This document shows positions 9,042 to 19,063 of a stretch of 62,997 nt of DNA, in pieces. How positions within the stretch are numbered: position 1 is the stretch's first letter; every line of letters starts with the position of its first letter. The position numbers and the translations under genes were made by a program. Origin of the DNA: Actinomycetes bacterium (GTDB lineage Bacteria; Actinomycetota; Thermoleophilia; Solirubrobacterales; Solirubrobacteraceae). The notes beneath the pieces were generated by a model that was not told where the DNA came from, made no database searches, and saw only the letters and a program-made list of their open reading frames with translations. The stretch lies in contig JAKAED010000004.1 of the NCBI GenBank assembly GCA_021820105.1, positions 1 through 62,997 on the forward strand. Reading direction: 5' to 3'.

Positions 9042-9968
9042 ATGTCGTCGGATCCAGCCTCGGCACTGCCAGGAAGGAGGCTCGCGGCGATCGTGCCTGG
9101 TCGCTTGGCGGTGAGCGAAACAACATTTGACCTGCCGGGATCGATGCGCACCGATCGCCACCAGACGGTGCGGGATAGCGCGCTCGAGTGGCAGTGTCTC
9201 TCCGGCGAAGCATGGTTTTGGGAAATGGCGTCCCCAGAAGCCGTGGAAAACGCGGCCTACGCGCTCGCCGGACAGATGGCGTCGGTTGGAGAGCAGCTTG
9301 CGCTCGCGTATTCAGCTGCCGTTGAGGTCGCCCTTTGGCAACTCGAGCCGACTGTCGAGGCTGAGCCTGTTGTCCGCGAGATGAGCATCCGTGCTATGGC
9401 TGAGGCTCAGTCACTGTTCGTCATCGGAGCTGGCCATGCCTTTGCGAATGTTGCGCTACGCGCGTTGACGGTCCGGGCCGACCTCAAGGCGCGCCTCGCG
9501 GCATCGTTTCAGCCGAAAGCTGCAGATGCATTTGCGCCGTTTTCTCAGAAGCGGGACGACTGGATTTCGTTGAACCCTCACGCGTGTAAGAAGCTCGCTG
9601 CGGTGGCGGCTGCGTCGAAGTCCACAGACATCGCCGAATTGATCGCAGCCGTCGTCGGCTACGGGCGTAGCTCAGAGTGGCGCGCGCTGGTTGAACGTCG
9701 AGGCGAGGACTTCCATCGGTGGAGGCCGCAGACGCACGGGCTCCCGGGAATCTCACAGCGGTCTCCGTGGACGTATGTCCCCGCAACCGCGACCGCGCCG
9801 GGAGAACGCATACTGCATATGGGCCAACTTCCGTACGAGGACGCGGAGGGACTGGCAGAGGAGGTGGCTAAGGTGGCCACCGACGGGATGTTCTCTCTGG
9901 CCGACGGAATGGTCCGGTTCACGAACGCTCTGGAAGCCGCGATGCGAGCGCTGCGTAACTCTGGGTAG
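9042..9968 (+). CDS. Hypothetical protein, mostly alpha-helical
   Basis: 308-aa ORF; no recognised motif. Confidence 0.5.
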   Translation: MSSDPASALPGRRLAAIVPGRLAVSETTFDLPGSMRTDRHQTVRDSALEWQCLSGEAWFWEMASPEAVENAAYALAGQMASVGEQLALAYSAAVEVALWQLEPTVEAEPVVREMSIRAMAEAQSLFVIGAGHAFANVALRALTVRADLKARLAASFQPKAADAFAPFSQKRDDWISLNPHACKKLAAVAAASKSTDIAELIAAVVGYGRSSEWRALVERRGEDFHRWRPQTHGLPGISQRSPWTYVPATATAPGERILHMGQLPYEDAEGLAEEVAKVATDGMFSLADGMVRFTNALEAAMRALRNSG

Positions 9969-10066
9969 GAACTCGGCCGGGACAACCGCCGCGACGATCG
10001 CCCAGGCCGCGTCCGGTCAGAGATGCATCGGAAGGCGCGGGTGCACCGTGGCCACCGGGAGCGGCA

Positions 10067-11443
10067 TCAGTCGACGGGGACGAGGAACCCTCGGGCGGTC
10101 GTTCGGACAGGTAACCCAAGGGTCTGGAGTTGCTCGAGGAGGGATTGACGTGTGCCTTGGTCCGCGAGCGGCCCGGACGACGAGGAGGGCACAACTACCG
10201 GCCCCCCACGTGGGCCATTGAAGGCGATCGACTCGCGGGCCCGTTCGACACTAAATCCGTGTCGTTGGGCACTTGCGACGACTTCGCGTAGGAAGTCCGG
10301 CACGCTTGCCTCGAACAAGAGCCTCTCGATGCGCGCTTCGAGGTCATCCGTTGGCTGATCGGCGGCTCCCTCCTTGGCCGCGGGCGGCTCGTCGATGCCG
10401 GCGAGAAAGCGCGTGCCCGCGCGCAGGCGGCCGTGGAGAACCTTGATATCCAAGAAGTCGGTATCGGCGCCGGCCCTCGTTGGCAGGCCCACGTACGCGC
10501 CCTCCACGCGTCCGTCTCGCACGATGCCGTGGACGAGAAACGGCCGGCTGCCGTCGGCCTGAGCCGGTACCTCGATGATCATTACGCCACGGTCTGTGCT
10601 GGACCCCGGAACGAGGTCGATCGCGAGGCCGTCGACAGTTGGGTAAATGTGCTTCTTGACCACCCGGTGGTACCGACGGGCAGTCGACGGATCCAGAGGA
10701 CACTCGTTGACTGCTTGGATGCGGTCGCCCTCCGGATCCTTCTTCGTCTTGAGACCGATTAGCAGCAGCCCGCCAATGCCGTTGGCGAGTGCGGCAACGT
10801 CCTTGGCGAGTTCGAGATCCTCTGACGGCTCGTCGCGGTACGGCGCCCGCTTGACCTCGAGCCAATCGGACTCGTAAGACCCGATGAGGAGGTGGGCCTG
10901 ACCTGCCCTCACCAGCGACGCCACCCCGCTTCTGTCGTCGACTGACGCGGTCATGAGTGCCTCAGCATCCGTCGCCAAGCTGATCGCCGACTTCACGGCT
11001 TGACCGTGCGTGTTCACGGTCATCTCCACGGTGACGACCCAGAAGTCCCTCTGCGGCTCTCGATCGAGAGACACGACGGTTCGGCGAGGCGTGAGGACCG
11101 GGCTTAGCCGCGCCAAGAGCTCATCGACAGACGCGGGCTCATCGGCGCTGGCGAAGTCTCTCCTCACGCGCATGCCTCCGTCGACCCATACAAGCTCGAC
11201 GGGATCGATCAGGATGTCGTCGTCGAGACGGGACCGCGGCATGTCGACCACTACCAGCCTCGAGTCGGAGGCGCCATAGTCGGCAGCGGAACGCGCCAGC
11301 GCATGGCGCAGTGACGTCAAGCTGAGGTCTTCCACGTCAGACAGGGACGCGATAAACCCTTCGCCCGAGTCGTCTTGTTGGAGCCGGATCCCGTTATCCA
11401 GGATCAGAGCGGCTGTCGAGGCGTCATACGAGACATGCTTCAC
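10067..11443 (-). CDS. AlbA_2 / Schlafen-like putative DNA-binding domain protein
   Basis: ESDWLEVKRAPYRDEPSEDLELAKDVAALANGIGGLLLIGLKTK motif. Confidence 0.7.
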   Translation of the reverse strand: MKHVSYDASTAALILDNGIRLQQDDSGEGFIASLSDVEDLSLTSLRHALARSAADYGASDSRLVVVDMPRSRLDDDILIDPVELVWVDGGMRVRRDFASADEPASVDELLARLSPVLTPRRTVVSLDREPQRDFWVVTVEMTVNTHGQAVKSAISLATDAEALMTASVDDRSGVASLVRAGQAHLLIGSYESDWLEVKRAPYRDEPSEDLELAKDVAALANGIGGLLLIGLKTKKDPEGDRIQAVNECPLDPSTARRYHRVVKKHIYPTVDGLAIDLVPGSSTDRGVMIIEVPAQADGSRPFLVHGIVRDGRVEGAYVGLPTRAGADTDFLDIKVLHGRLRAGTRFLAGIDEPPAAKEGAADQPTDDLEARIERLLFEASVPDFLREVVASAQRHGFSVERARESIAFNGPRGGPVVVPSSSSGPLADQGTRQSLLEQLQTLGLPVRTTARGFLVPVD

Positions 11444-11479
11444 GGTGTCGAAGCCCTCTGTGCTCGTCTCTCGCGTGCG

Positions 11480-11983
11480 CTATGGAGCGGTTGGTGTCGC
11501 GACGTCGTCTGGTGCGCCGACCCGGTAGCCGCCGTTCTCGCCGTCCCAGATCATGTGCCACCGCACGAGCCGTTCGAGCGCTGCCTCGATCTCATCAACT
11601 GATCCGGTGGGCCAGCCGGCGGGAATTCTCGGTAGCACTTCCGCTGCGTGCCACTCGTGCGTTGGTGGCTCCTCGCCGATGGTCCGTAGGACGGCTTGCT
11701 CCAGGGTTGTCGGGGTGGGGCCGACCATGGCTAAGTGGATTTCGGGTATGGGTCGCATGAGATCCACCATCCATGCGTGAAGGGTCTGGGTGCTGAGGCC
11801 TGTCATTCGGGCGACGTCTCGAACCTTAATTCCGGCTTCTCGAGCTGGGCCCACCAGCCTGCGGATCCGCTCGCGGTTCCAACTGTCGTCCTGCGCGAGT
11901 TGCCGACGTTCAGTGCCGAGAGCCAGGAGTTGGTCCTCGATTGCGCGTCTGCGCGCGAGTTCGGTGCTGACCGAAGAGTCCAT
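11480..11983 (-). CDS. HTH-domain protein
   Basis: REAGIKVRDVARMTGLSTQTLHAWMVDL helix-turn-helix pattern. Confidence 0.6.
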   Translation of the reverse strand: MDSSVSTELARRRAIEDQLLALGTERRQLAQDDSWNRERIRRLVGPAREAGIKVRDVARMTGLSTQTLHAWMVDLMRPIPEIHLAMVGPTPTTLEQAVLRTIGEEPPTHEWHAAEVLPRIPAGWPTGSVDEIEAALERLVRWHMIWDGENGGYRVGAPDDVATPTAP

Positions 11984-12073
11984 ACTGAAAAGCGTAAGGC
12001 GCTGGTTAGCAAGAGTCAAGCGCTTGTCGCTTTCGCCTTGGTTATAGCCTGCTCGCAGCTGGAGGGTGCGCTT

Positions 12074-13906
12074 CTACGGGGATTCCTTACCGGCGTCGGC
12101 CTCCTTGGCGGTGGGTCGGGGGATTGGCCCAAGCAGTTGGGTACTCACCCCGCGTGGCCACTCGGCCGCCAAGTGGAAGGCGCGATAAACGATCCTCGTG
12201 ACTGGCAGGTTCTCCTCAGTGCCTCGCGCGCTGGCAAGGTCGAGCTTCTTGTTGAGGATCGGCCAGAGCTGCTGCGCGAGTTGCCCCTTGTTCGGTGCCC
12301 CATTGCCCAGCCGCTTGAGACCGACGCGACGGCGCCTGATGTCCTCGACGATCGCCTCGATCTCATGCAGCGGCTTTGATGCCAGCGGGCTCGAGGTTCG
12401 CCGGATAGCGGTCGCAATCTGGCGAGTTGTGAAATTGGCGAACTCGAACGCCTCACCTTTCGCGTTCCAGGTCTCGACAAAAACGAGCTGGTCCAATTGG
12501 GGACGGAGCGCTTCGTCTCTGTATTCCGGCGGTAGCGACTCCAATAGCCTGGTCACCCACACCTTGCGATGGTGCTCTCGGAGATCAGCGGTCGCCATTT
12601 TCCCTTCGGGATCGGTGACGATCAGAAAACGGGTCGGGGGGCGGACTAGCTGCAGCGTCCCCTCGGGCTTGGTGGGGATTACGCGCGGCGCGGCATAGGC
12701 AAATAGCGCCTCGATATTGCGGTCAACACCGCCACGATCGAGCGGGCTGATGAAATCCTCATCACGGGAGATGCCGAAGTAGTCCAGCAGCCGCGGCCAC
12801 ATGTACATCTCTGTCGCACCTTCAAGTACGACCACCAACCGTGGATGAGGGGAGAGGCCCCATTCGGTCAGGACGTCGTCCACACTTCTTTCTCGCGCGA
12901 GGCGGCCGCGCAATTGACGGGGGACTCGGCCAACCGGCCTGGCGATCCGAGCGTCGTTGTCCGTTGAGACGGCGTCGTGGCACTTGAGCAGCAGCTCGCT
13001 GAGGATCCGCGTGTCCATCGCGGCGAGCGCGTCACCTCGGAGACGCTCCCATCGCGATGGCGTCGCGATCCGGATGACGTCGAGCCAGTCGCCGAGAGGA
13101 TCGTAGTTGTCGGCCAGGCGAAGTAGCCATTCCGCGGTGTTGCGCAGCCAGGTCGTGTCGACATCGAGCCAATCCAGCAATGCGCCGTCATCGTCCTCGC
13201 GCAGCCAGGTCTCATATTCGGTGCCGTCGCCGTTTGTTCTGTACGAGTAGACGACGTCCGGCAGGTAGCGGGCCTCCAAGGCTGTTGCCGCGACGATCGC
13301 GCCACGCATACGCTCCTCGAGTCCCTGCCATTGCGAGAGCAGGAAGCGCGGCGCCCTGACAGCTGCGACCTGCCCGCGCTCGGTATTCGTGTGCTCGAAA
13401 TAGCGGAATGTGCGCTTCAAGAACGGGAGCGCGATGGCCTGGTGTGGGGAGTACAGATACTGTTCGAGATCGAGCGAGCGGTCATTGACGGTGATGGTCC
13501 GGGCGTCCCATCTCCGAAAGGGCTCTGCTGCCGGGTCGTACCAGCTGATCTCGCTCGTCGTGCTCGTTAGCCGTTGATTGCCAAGCCATCCGGTTGGGTC
13601 CCAGTGTTCGTGATAGAAGGTCGTGCCCCCGTCGGCGCGGATATCAGCGCGGAGCTGCCGGCCGTCACGGGAGGCACGCAGCAGCGGCACGAGCAGCCGC
13701 TTGCGATGCAGCTCCTCGAGATCGTGCGTCGTGAGCTCAACCATCCGCAGCTGCGCGTGCTTCAAGAATTCCTTGGCCGTCAGAGGCTTTAGCTGCGTGA
13801 ACACCCACGGCAGCTCAAGCAGCTCGACGGTCGAGCGGCTCGGGCCGGCAATCGGAGCATCGGAAGAGTGGGAAGAGCGCATTCCCTTGGTACGTGTAGT
13901 CGTCAT
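12074..13906 (-). CDS. Large protein with C-terminal TOPRIM/OLD-like segment
   Basis: LVVVLEGATEMYMWPRLLDYFGI...PLDRGGVDRN...RFLIVTDPEGK resembles TOPRIM E..DxD spacing. Confidence 0.55.
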   Translation of the reverse strand: MTTTRTKGMRSSHSSDAPIAGPSRSTVELLELPWVFTQLKPLTAKEFLKHAQLRMVELTTHDLEELHRKRLLVPLLRASRDGRQLRADIRADGGTTFYHEHWDPTGWLGNQRLTSTTSEISWYDPAAEPFRRWDARTITVNDRSLDLEQYLYSPHQAIALPFLKRTFRYFEHTNTERGQVAAVRAPRFLLSQWQGLEERMRGAIVAATALEARYLPDVVYSYRTNGDGTEYETWLREDDDGALLDWLDVDTTWLRNTAEWLLRLADNYDPLGDWLDVIRIATPSRWERLRGDALAAMDTRILSELLLKCHDAVSTDNDARIARPVGRVPRQLRGRLARERSVDDVLTEWGLSPHPRLVVVLEGATEMYMWPRLLDYFGISRDEDFISPLDRGGVDRNIEALFAYAAPRVIPTKPEGTLQLVRPPTRFLIVTDPEGKMATADLREHHRKVWVTRLLESLPPEYRDEALRPQLDQLVFVETWNAKGEAFEFANFTTRQIATAIRRTSSPLASKPLHEIEAIVEDIRRRRVGLKRLGNGAPNKGQLAQQLWPILNKKLDLASARGTEENLPVTRIVYRAFHLAAEWPRGVSTQLLGPIPRPTAKEADAGKESP

Positions 13907-14266
13907 CTCACCAAGTCGAGACAACTCTGTATGGCGCGCAAAAGGGCGCGTGGATCAGCAGCCGGACATGCACGTCCGACGCAGTGCGGCTGAGCCTCCG
14001 GGTCGGGTGCTCGCCCCCGCATCAACGGATCTGAGGACACAAGCCGGCATGCTCGCAGGGCTCGGTACCGGATGTGTCCCGCGCGCCCCAGCGACGAGTT
14101 CGTCGCCGAAGCTGCGCTGCCCGCTCGCGGTTTGCGATGGTGAACGTTTTCCGCGCAGTGCCGGGGCGCTATGGGTGGGGCCTCGTATTGCGTCGTGGCG
14201 TCCAAGCAGGTCTCGCCCCTGCGGCTGCGACACGCGCGGGCCGGAACTGTCGGTTGTTTGTCTGAG

Positions 14267-15253
14267 TTACCTGCGGGCGATGAGGTGTGCGGCGATGTAC
14301 TCGATGAGGCGATGGCGCAGGCCGGCGGGGCCGTTGGCGGCGATCGCGTATGACTCGCGACCGATGCGCCATGACAGCGTCGAGGCAGTGGTGCCGTTTA
14401 GGCAGTGGGCGCCCCTGTACCAGGCGGCGGGGTGCCCGCGGAAGGTGGTGTGGCTGACTAGTTGTGCGCGGAACCCGGCGCAGTAGACGGCGGGGAGATA
14501 GATCGGTCCGGCTCGGAAGTACGCCGGGCTGCGTTGCGGGGAGGTCGGGAAGACCCATCTGGTGGGAAGCATCCACATGGCCACGTCGCCGATCCCGGCA
14601 GCCGACCCTACGTATGCGAGCGGGGCGGTGAAGCTTCCTGATATTGCCAGCTGGGATCCGGCACATCCGGCGCTTGGGCAATTGGGGAGTGCGATGTTTG
14701 AGGCACCCCAGGGGGCCGGGAGGCGCCCTGGGCAGTACACGATCTGGCGGGTGAGGTGCTGGGCCGTGTGGCAGGTGCGGGTGACCCCGATCGGAGCTGG
14801 ACCGATGTACAGCGGCCCGAGCATGCTGTCGCCGGCTGGTGGTGGCGCGATCGTGTAGCCGGCGGCGCGGGCGTCCTGCGCGGACGCAAAGCAGCCAGTG
14901 GGGCGTGTCTTCGCGAGCCCCGGGTAGTTCGGTGGGTAGAAGAGCTTCGTGCTCGCGTCCGCGACGTAGGGATAACCCAGGGGCGGGCACAGGCCGTTGC
15001 CGCCGGGCAGCCGAACCGGGGGGCTGGACCCGCCGGAGAGCGAGATCGCCGCTGCGGCCGCGCCTGTCACGCCGACGAACACGGCCAACAGCAAGGCCAG
15101 CATGCGCCGCTGCCGACGGCTTCGAGCGCGCTGCAGCGGACTTCTCGTCGGACCGCCGGTAGAGGCGATCAGCGCGGCCCGCGCTTCACGGAGCTCGTCG
15201 AGCAGTTGCTGCTCGAACTCATCGAGCGGGATGTCTCGTGCGTCCTCGATCAT
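14267..15253 (-). CDS. Single-TM exported hypothetical protein (downstream of ECF sigma)
   Basis: Cytosolic N-term, TM near residue 50, extracytoplasmic C-term; ORF overlaps the sigma factor stop. Confidence 0.6.
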   Translation of the reverse strand: MIEDARDIPLDEFEQQLLDELREARAALIASTGGPTRSPLQRARSRRQRRMLALLLAVFVGVTGAAAAAISLSGGSSPPVRLPGGNGLCPPLGYPYVADASTKLFYPPNYPGLAKTRPTGCFASAQDARAAGYTIAPPPAGDSMLGPLYIGPAPIGVTRTCHTAQHLTRQIVYCPGRLPAPWGASNIALPNCPSAGCAGSQLAISGSFTAPLAYVGSAAGIGDVAMWMLPTRWVFPTSPQRSPAYFRAGPIYLPAVYCAGFRAQLVSHTTFRGHPAAWYRGAHCLNGTTASTLSWRIGRESYAIAANGPAGLRHRLIEYIAAHLIARR

Positions 15254-15855
15254 CTCTTGACCCCCGTTGAAACCGCGTACTCAGGCTGATCGGTCATCGA
15301 CACCGACAACAGCGACGCGATCAGGCGGCGTGCGCGAAACAAGCGAACCCGAAACGCCGCAGCGCTGATTCCCAGCACCCGAGCGGCCTCGCTGGGAGTG
15401 AGGCCATCGCTTCCCACCAACAGCAGAGCCTCGCGCTGCTCCGGTGGCAGCTGGGCTAGCGCGCGCTCCACGACAGCGTCGTCCTGGGTGGCGGCGATCT
15501 GCTCTTCTAGGCGGCTCAGGGCGTCCTCGGACAGCTCTCGCCGGCGGCCCAGCACAAGCTCGAGGCTGCGCTGACGCTGGTCGCTTCGGCGAAGCAACCC
15601 GAGCTGGTTGTGCGCGATCCCAAGCAGCCACGCTCGAACCTCACCCTTGCGCACGTCATACCGAGCGGCTGACTCAAGCGCTGCGAGGAAAGTCGCCGCG
15701 ACGACGTCATCAACATCGGAGGGCCTGTCGCAGCGACGCGCCGCATATCTCAGCACGACCCGGCGGTAGCGGCCGAACAGCTCATCCAGCGCCGCAGGAT
15801 CATCCGCCATCCTCGCAACGACGACACTGTCAGGAGCATCCCTGAAACCTTCCAT
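15250..15855 (-). CDS. ECF-type RNA polymerase sigma factor
   Basis: LDELFGRYRRVVLRYAARRC...AQLPPEQREALLLVGSDGLTPSEAARVLGISAAAFRVRLFRARRLI. Confidence 0.88.
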   Translation of the reverse strand: MEGFRDAPDSVVVARMADDPAALDELFGRYRRVVLRYAARRCDRPSDVDDVVAATFLAALESAARYDVRKGEVRAWLLGIAHNQLGLLRRSDQRQRSLELVLGRRRELSEDALSRLEEQIAATQDDAVVERALAQLPPEQREALLLVGSDGLTPSEAARVLGISAAAFRVRLFRARRLIASLLSVSMTDQPEYAVSTGVKR

Positions 15856-16221
15856 GACTCAAGTTATCCGCCGGGCACCTCCGCGTTACAAGAGCGGTGC
15901 GCGCCCCACGTGCGCCAGGGGTGCGAAGCGACGGTAGTCGGATGGTGCGTGCGCCCAGAGCCCGTCGCGCCGCGAAAGCGGGGCACTGGCCTGAACCGGC
16001 GACTTCACTGGCATTCGCCACGAGCCCGAAGGGCGACCTGCAGGGTGCAGCCTGCAGTCGTCGCCTGCCCTCCTCGCCGCGCCAAGCACGTCTCTCGAGC
16101 GCGGCGGCTAGAGGTGCGCCAGCGAACCAAAGCGGGTCCTCGCGAGCTGCGTTGCCGGGGCGGAGCACTCGTCCGGCTGGGCTGTGCGGCGGGTCACAGC
16201 AATAGTGGGAGGATGCAGGAC

Positions 16222-17250
16222 TCACGCCGGCGCAAGGGACCGGATGATGTGCAGCAGCGCCCCGAGGTCCTTGCCGCGATCGTTGTAGTAGAGATGCCAA
16301 CTCACCCAAAAGCTCGCGCCGTGAGGGCTCGATGAGACCACAGCGGTGTAATGGTTCGAGAACAGCGCCTGGCCCAAACCGGGGTTGAAGTAGATCGGGA
16401 CTCGGTGACCTCTGCTGAGGACCGTCGTCGTCAGTTTGCCTGGGGGCGCCGTTGCACGCGTCCAATCGAACACGACGTGAGGTAGCCCTGCATGAGGTCC
16501 GTAGAACTCGACAACCGACGTTCCATAGCCCCCGACACCGGTCGGTGCCGAGACGGCGGCGGGCAGCCATCGAGGACAAAGCGCATGTCGGCTTCCCGCT
16601 AGTGTCGCCATGGCGGCAAAGAGTGGCCCGTAGGGACACTTGCCGCTGACCGGCACGTTGCCGGGAACGATGGCCAACGAGTCTCCGATCCGCCTCATGG
16701 TTGCGGCCAGTCGCCGAGTTGCCCGTCGGGGTTCTTGGAGCCGCAGCAGCTCGATCGGTCCGGCGGCACCCGCGACCGTTGCCGCCATCGCCGTGGGTCC
16801 TGTCTGTCGCACCACGACTCGGTAGCCGTGCGGCATCTCGATCCGCGCGACGATCCGTCCACTCGGTGTGGGGGTCGAGGCCGGGCCTACATCGAGAACC
16901 ATCGCGGAAGCCCTGAACCAGACCTGCCACGGCCCGTTCGCACCATTGTCGAAGTATGTCGGTCGAGCCTGCGGCGGCAACCAGGTCAGACACGCCACTG
17001 CCCCTCTGCTCGCTGACGCGATCGCGACGAATGCCGAACGCAATGCGCACGCGCGTGTGGTGTTTCGTTGGTCACCCACGGCGGTCTGCTGCCGCAATGA
17101 CGTCAGGTCTCGTGTGGCAGGTACCCTCGAGCCGCACGCAACGAGCGAACTGGCGCAAATCGTTGCGACGACAAGCATGCACGCTCGGCACCACGTGCGA
17201 CCGCGCACGCTCACACCTCGGGTCCGCGACTGGGCCGTCAGACGGCTCAA
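16222..17250 (-). CDS. Hypothetical exported protein
   Basis: 342-aa ORF with lipoprotein-like segment LVVATICASSLVACGSR. Confidence 0.55.
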   Translation of the reverse strand: MSRLTAQSRTRGVSVRGRTWCRACMLVVATICASSLVACGSRVPATRDLTSLRQQTAVGDQRNTTRACALRSAFVAIASASRGAVACLTWLPPQARPTYFDNGANGPWQVWFRASAMVLDVGPASTPTPSGRIVARIEMPHGYRVVVRQTGPTAMAATVAGAAGPIELLRLQEPRRATRRLAATMRRIGDSLAIVPGNVPVSGKCPYGPLFAAMATLAGSRHALCPRWLPAAVSAPTGVGGYGTSVVEFYGPHAGLPHVVFDWTRATAPPGKLTTTVLSRGHRVPIYFNPGLGQALFSNHYTAVVSSSPHGASFWVSWHLYYNDRGKDLGALLHIIRSLAPA

Positions 17251-17494
17251 CGACTACCCGCCGCACTTGCCAAGAAGGCGCCCGCCATCGCCGGGCCATT
17301 GTGCCAGCGGCCGCAGGAATCTTCACCACCCGCTATTGCTTCGTTCTGGCCAAACCCCCGCGCCCGGACTAGCGCAATGCTGCGGTTGCACCATCCGCGC
17401 GAGGCAGGTGGCTCAGCGTGGTGACCCAGATGCTCGGGTCGTGGTTGATGCGCGTTCGGGACCTGCGGCTGCGCGGGGGTTGGCGTCGCGAGCT

Positions 17495-18658
17495 TTACCG
17501 TGGAACCCGGTTTTTCTCCTGCCAGAGCAGGGTCACGTGATGGTTGTTCACTGAGACGAGCTGCTGATGCGCTTCAAAGCCGTAGCCTCCCGGGATCTCG
17601 TCGGCGTAGGTGACACCGTCGGGTGCGATGGCGAAGTTGGTGAGCTCGAAGTACTCGCGGTGAATGCCGTGGTTGAACTCGAACACGGTCTGTGTTCTTC
17701 CGTTCTTGATGTGCCGGATCCCATCGCCGTTCGCCGCGTAGACGGTGCCACGAGGTCCGGGTTCGACGTCAACGGTGCCGCCGCCACTTTGGCGGGCGAA
17801 TGCGAGGTAGCGCGCTGTGCCGTTGGGCTCGATCGCCCACAGCGACCATCCCCGCATATCTCCCCCGACGTAGATGGTCCTGTTGGCTGCAACAGCAATC
17901 GATCCGATGCCGTTCAGCGGTCCGCCGGGGAGCCCGTGTGCTGGGGCGACGGTCGCCGTGACCGGTTCGAGGATGCCTCTCGTGAGTCGGAGTACCTGCA
18001 CTCCGTTTGAGATGTAAAGCTGGCCGGCGGGGCTAAACGCGATATGCAGCGGGCTACCACTCTTCTGGAGCGAGCCGATCGATCCGAGCGGCGCGTCGAG
18101 CGCCGGCGTGCCGGCAGTTAGCGGCAGTGGGCCGGTGCGACGGCTGAATGGTGGGGCGTGTCCGTTCCCAGCGATCGTGTGCACGACGCCGTCGTGTCCG
18201 ACCTCGCGCACCCAGCCGGCATCAGCGATATATAGCGCTCCGTTTGGTGCCACCGCGAGGTCGGAGATGTAGGGGAGGCCGGAGACTACGAGTCGGAAGC
18301 GCCCGTCCGCGAGCCTCACAATCACCCGGTCTGGGTCGAGCTTCTGCGGATCCGTTCGATTGAGCGGAGTGTCAGTCACATAGAGCTCGCCGGTGTGCGA
18401 GACCGCTAGCGCGCCTGCGAGATGCAGCGCGGTCAACGGGCCTGCCGGTGGAGCGTCCGACTTAGAACGACCGGCCCCTAATGAGGCCTTCGGACTGGTG
18501 CTGAGGATCGCGATCAGCAGTCCGGCGATCAAACAGACCAGTGCGACGACTGCGCTCCCGATCGCCCAGCGGCGGCGACGCAGGCGTCGGGCCTCCTCGA
18601 TGAGGGCTTCCTCATGCTGATGTTCCGGCGCGACTGGCCGCGCTGCAAGCTGTGGCAT
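17495..18658 (-). CDS. NHL-repeat/beta-propeller membrane-anchored protein
   Basis: EEALIEEARRLRRRRW + TM + repeated ALYIADAGWVREVG / LYISNGVQVLRL motifs. Confidence 0.7.
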   Translation of the reverse strand: MPQLAARPVAPEHQHEEALIEEARRLRRRRWAIGSAVVALVCLIAGLLIAILSTSPKASLGAGRSKSDAPPAGPLTALHLAGALAVSHTGELYVTDTPLNRTDPQKLDPDRVIVRLADGRFRLVVSGLPYISDLAVAPNGALYIADAGWVREVGHDGVVHTIAGNGHAPPFSRRTGPLPLTAGTPALDAPLGSIGSLQKSGSPLHIAFSPAGQLYISNGVQVLRLTRGILEPVTATVAPAHGLPGGPLNGIGSIAVAANRTIYVGGDMRGWSLWAIEPNGTARYLAFARQSGGGTVDVEPGPRGTVYAANGDGIRHIKNGRTQTVFEFNHGIHREYFELTNFAIAPDGVTYADEIPGGYGFEAHQQLVSVNNHHVTLLWQEKNRVPR

Positions 18659-18706
18659 GTCCGGCGTTCACTCCGAGTGACGACCTAAGCTAGTTATACT
18701 AGTTCA

Positions 18707-19054
18707 ATGCGGGAAGGCAAGATCATGCTCACCGATTCGACCCCGCTCTACGAGCAGGTCGCTGCGGAGGTCCGCCGTGCGATCGCCGAGGGTGAAGCAA
18801 AGCCCGGGGAGCGGATGCCGCTGGCCAAGGACCTTGCGAAGGTGCTCGGGGTCAACACGAACACGGTGCTGCGCGCCCTACGCATCCTGCAGGACGAAGG
18901 GCTGCTCGAACTGCGCCGCGGCCGGGGCATAACCGTCGCCGGCACACCAGAGCGCGGCGCCGTGCTCACCAGGGCACGCGAGCTTGTCGCCTTCGCTCGC
19001 CGCAACGGCTACCAGCCGGAGGAGCTGATCGCGATGATCAAAACGGTGTCGTGA
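18707..19054 (+). CDS. GntR-family (YtrA-like) transcriptional regulator
   Basis: PLYEQVAAEVRRAIAEGEAKPGERMPLAKDLAKVLGVNTNTVLRALRILQDEGLLELRRGRGITVA. Confidence 0.9.
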   Translation: MREGKIMLTDSTPLYEQVAAEVRRAIAEGEAKPGERMPLAKDLAKVLGVNTNTVLRALRILQDEGLLELRRGRGITVAGTPERGAVLTRARELVAFARRNGYQPEELIAMIKTVS

Positions 19055-19063
19055 GGAGCAGCA

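Noticed and set aside
15900-16220. ORFs between the sigma factor and the 16222 gene
   Set aside because: Short frames on both strands without recognisable motifs or start context.
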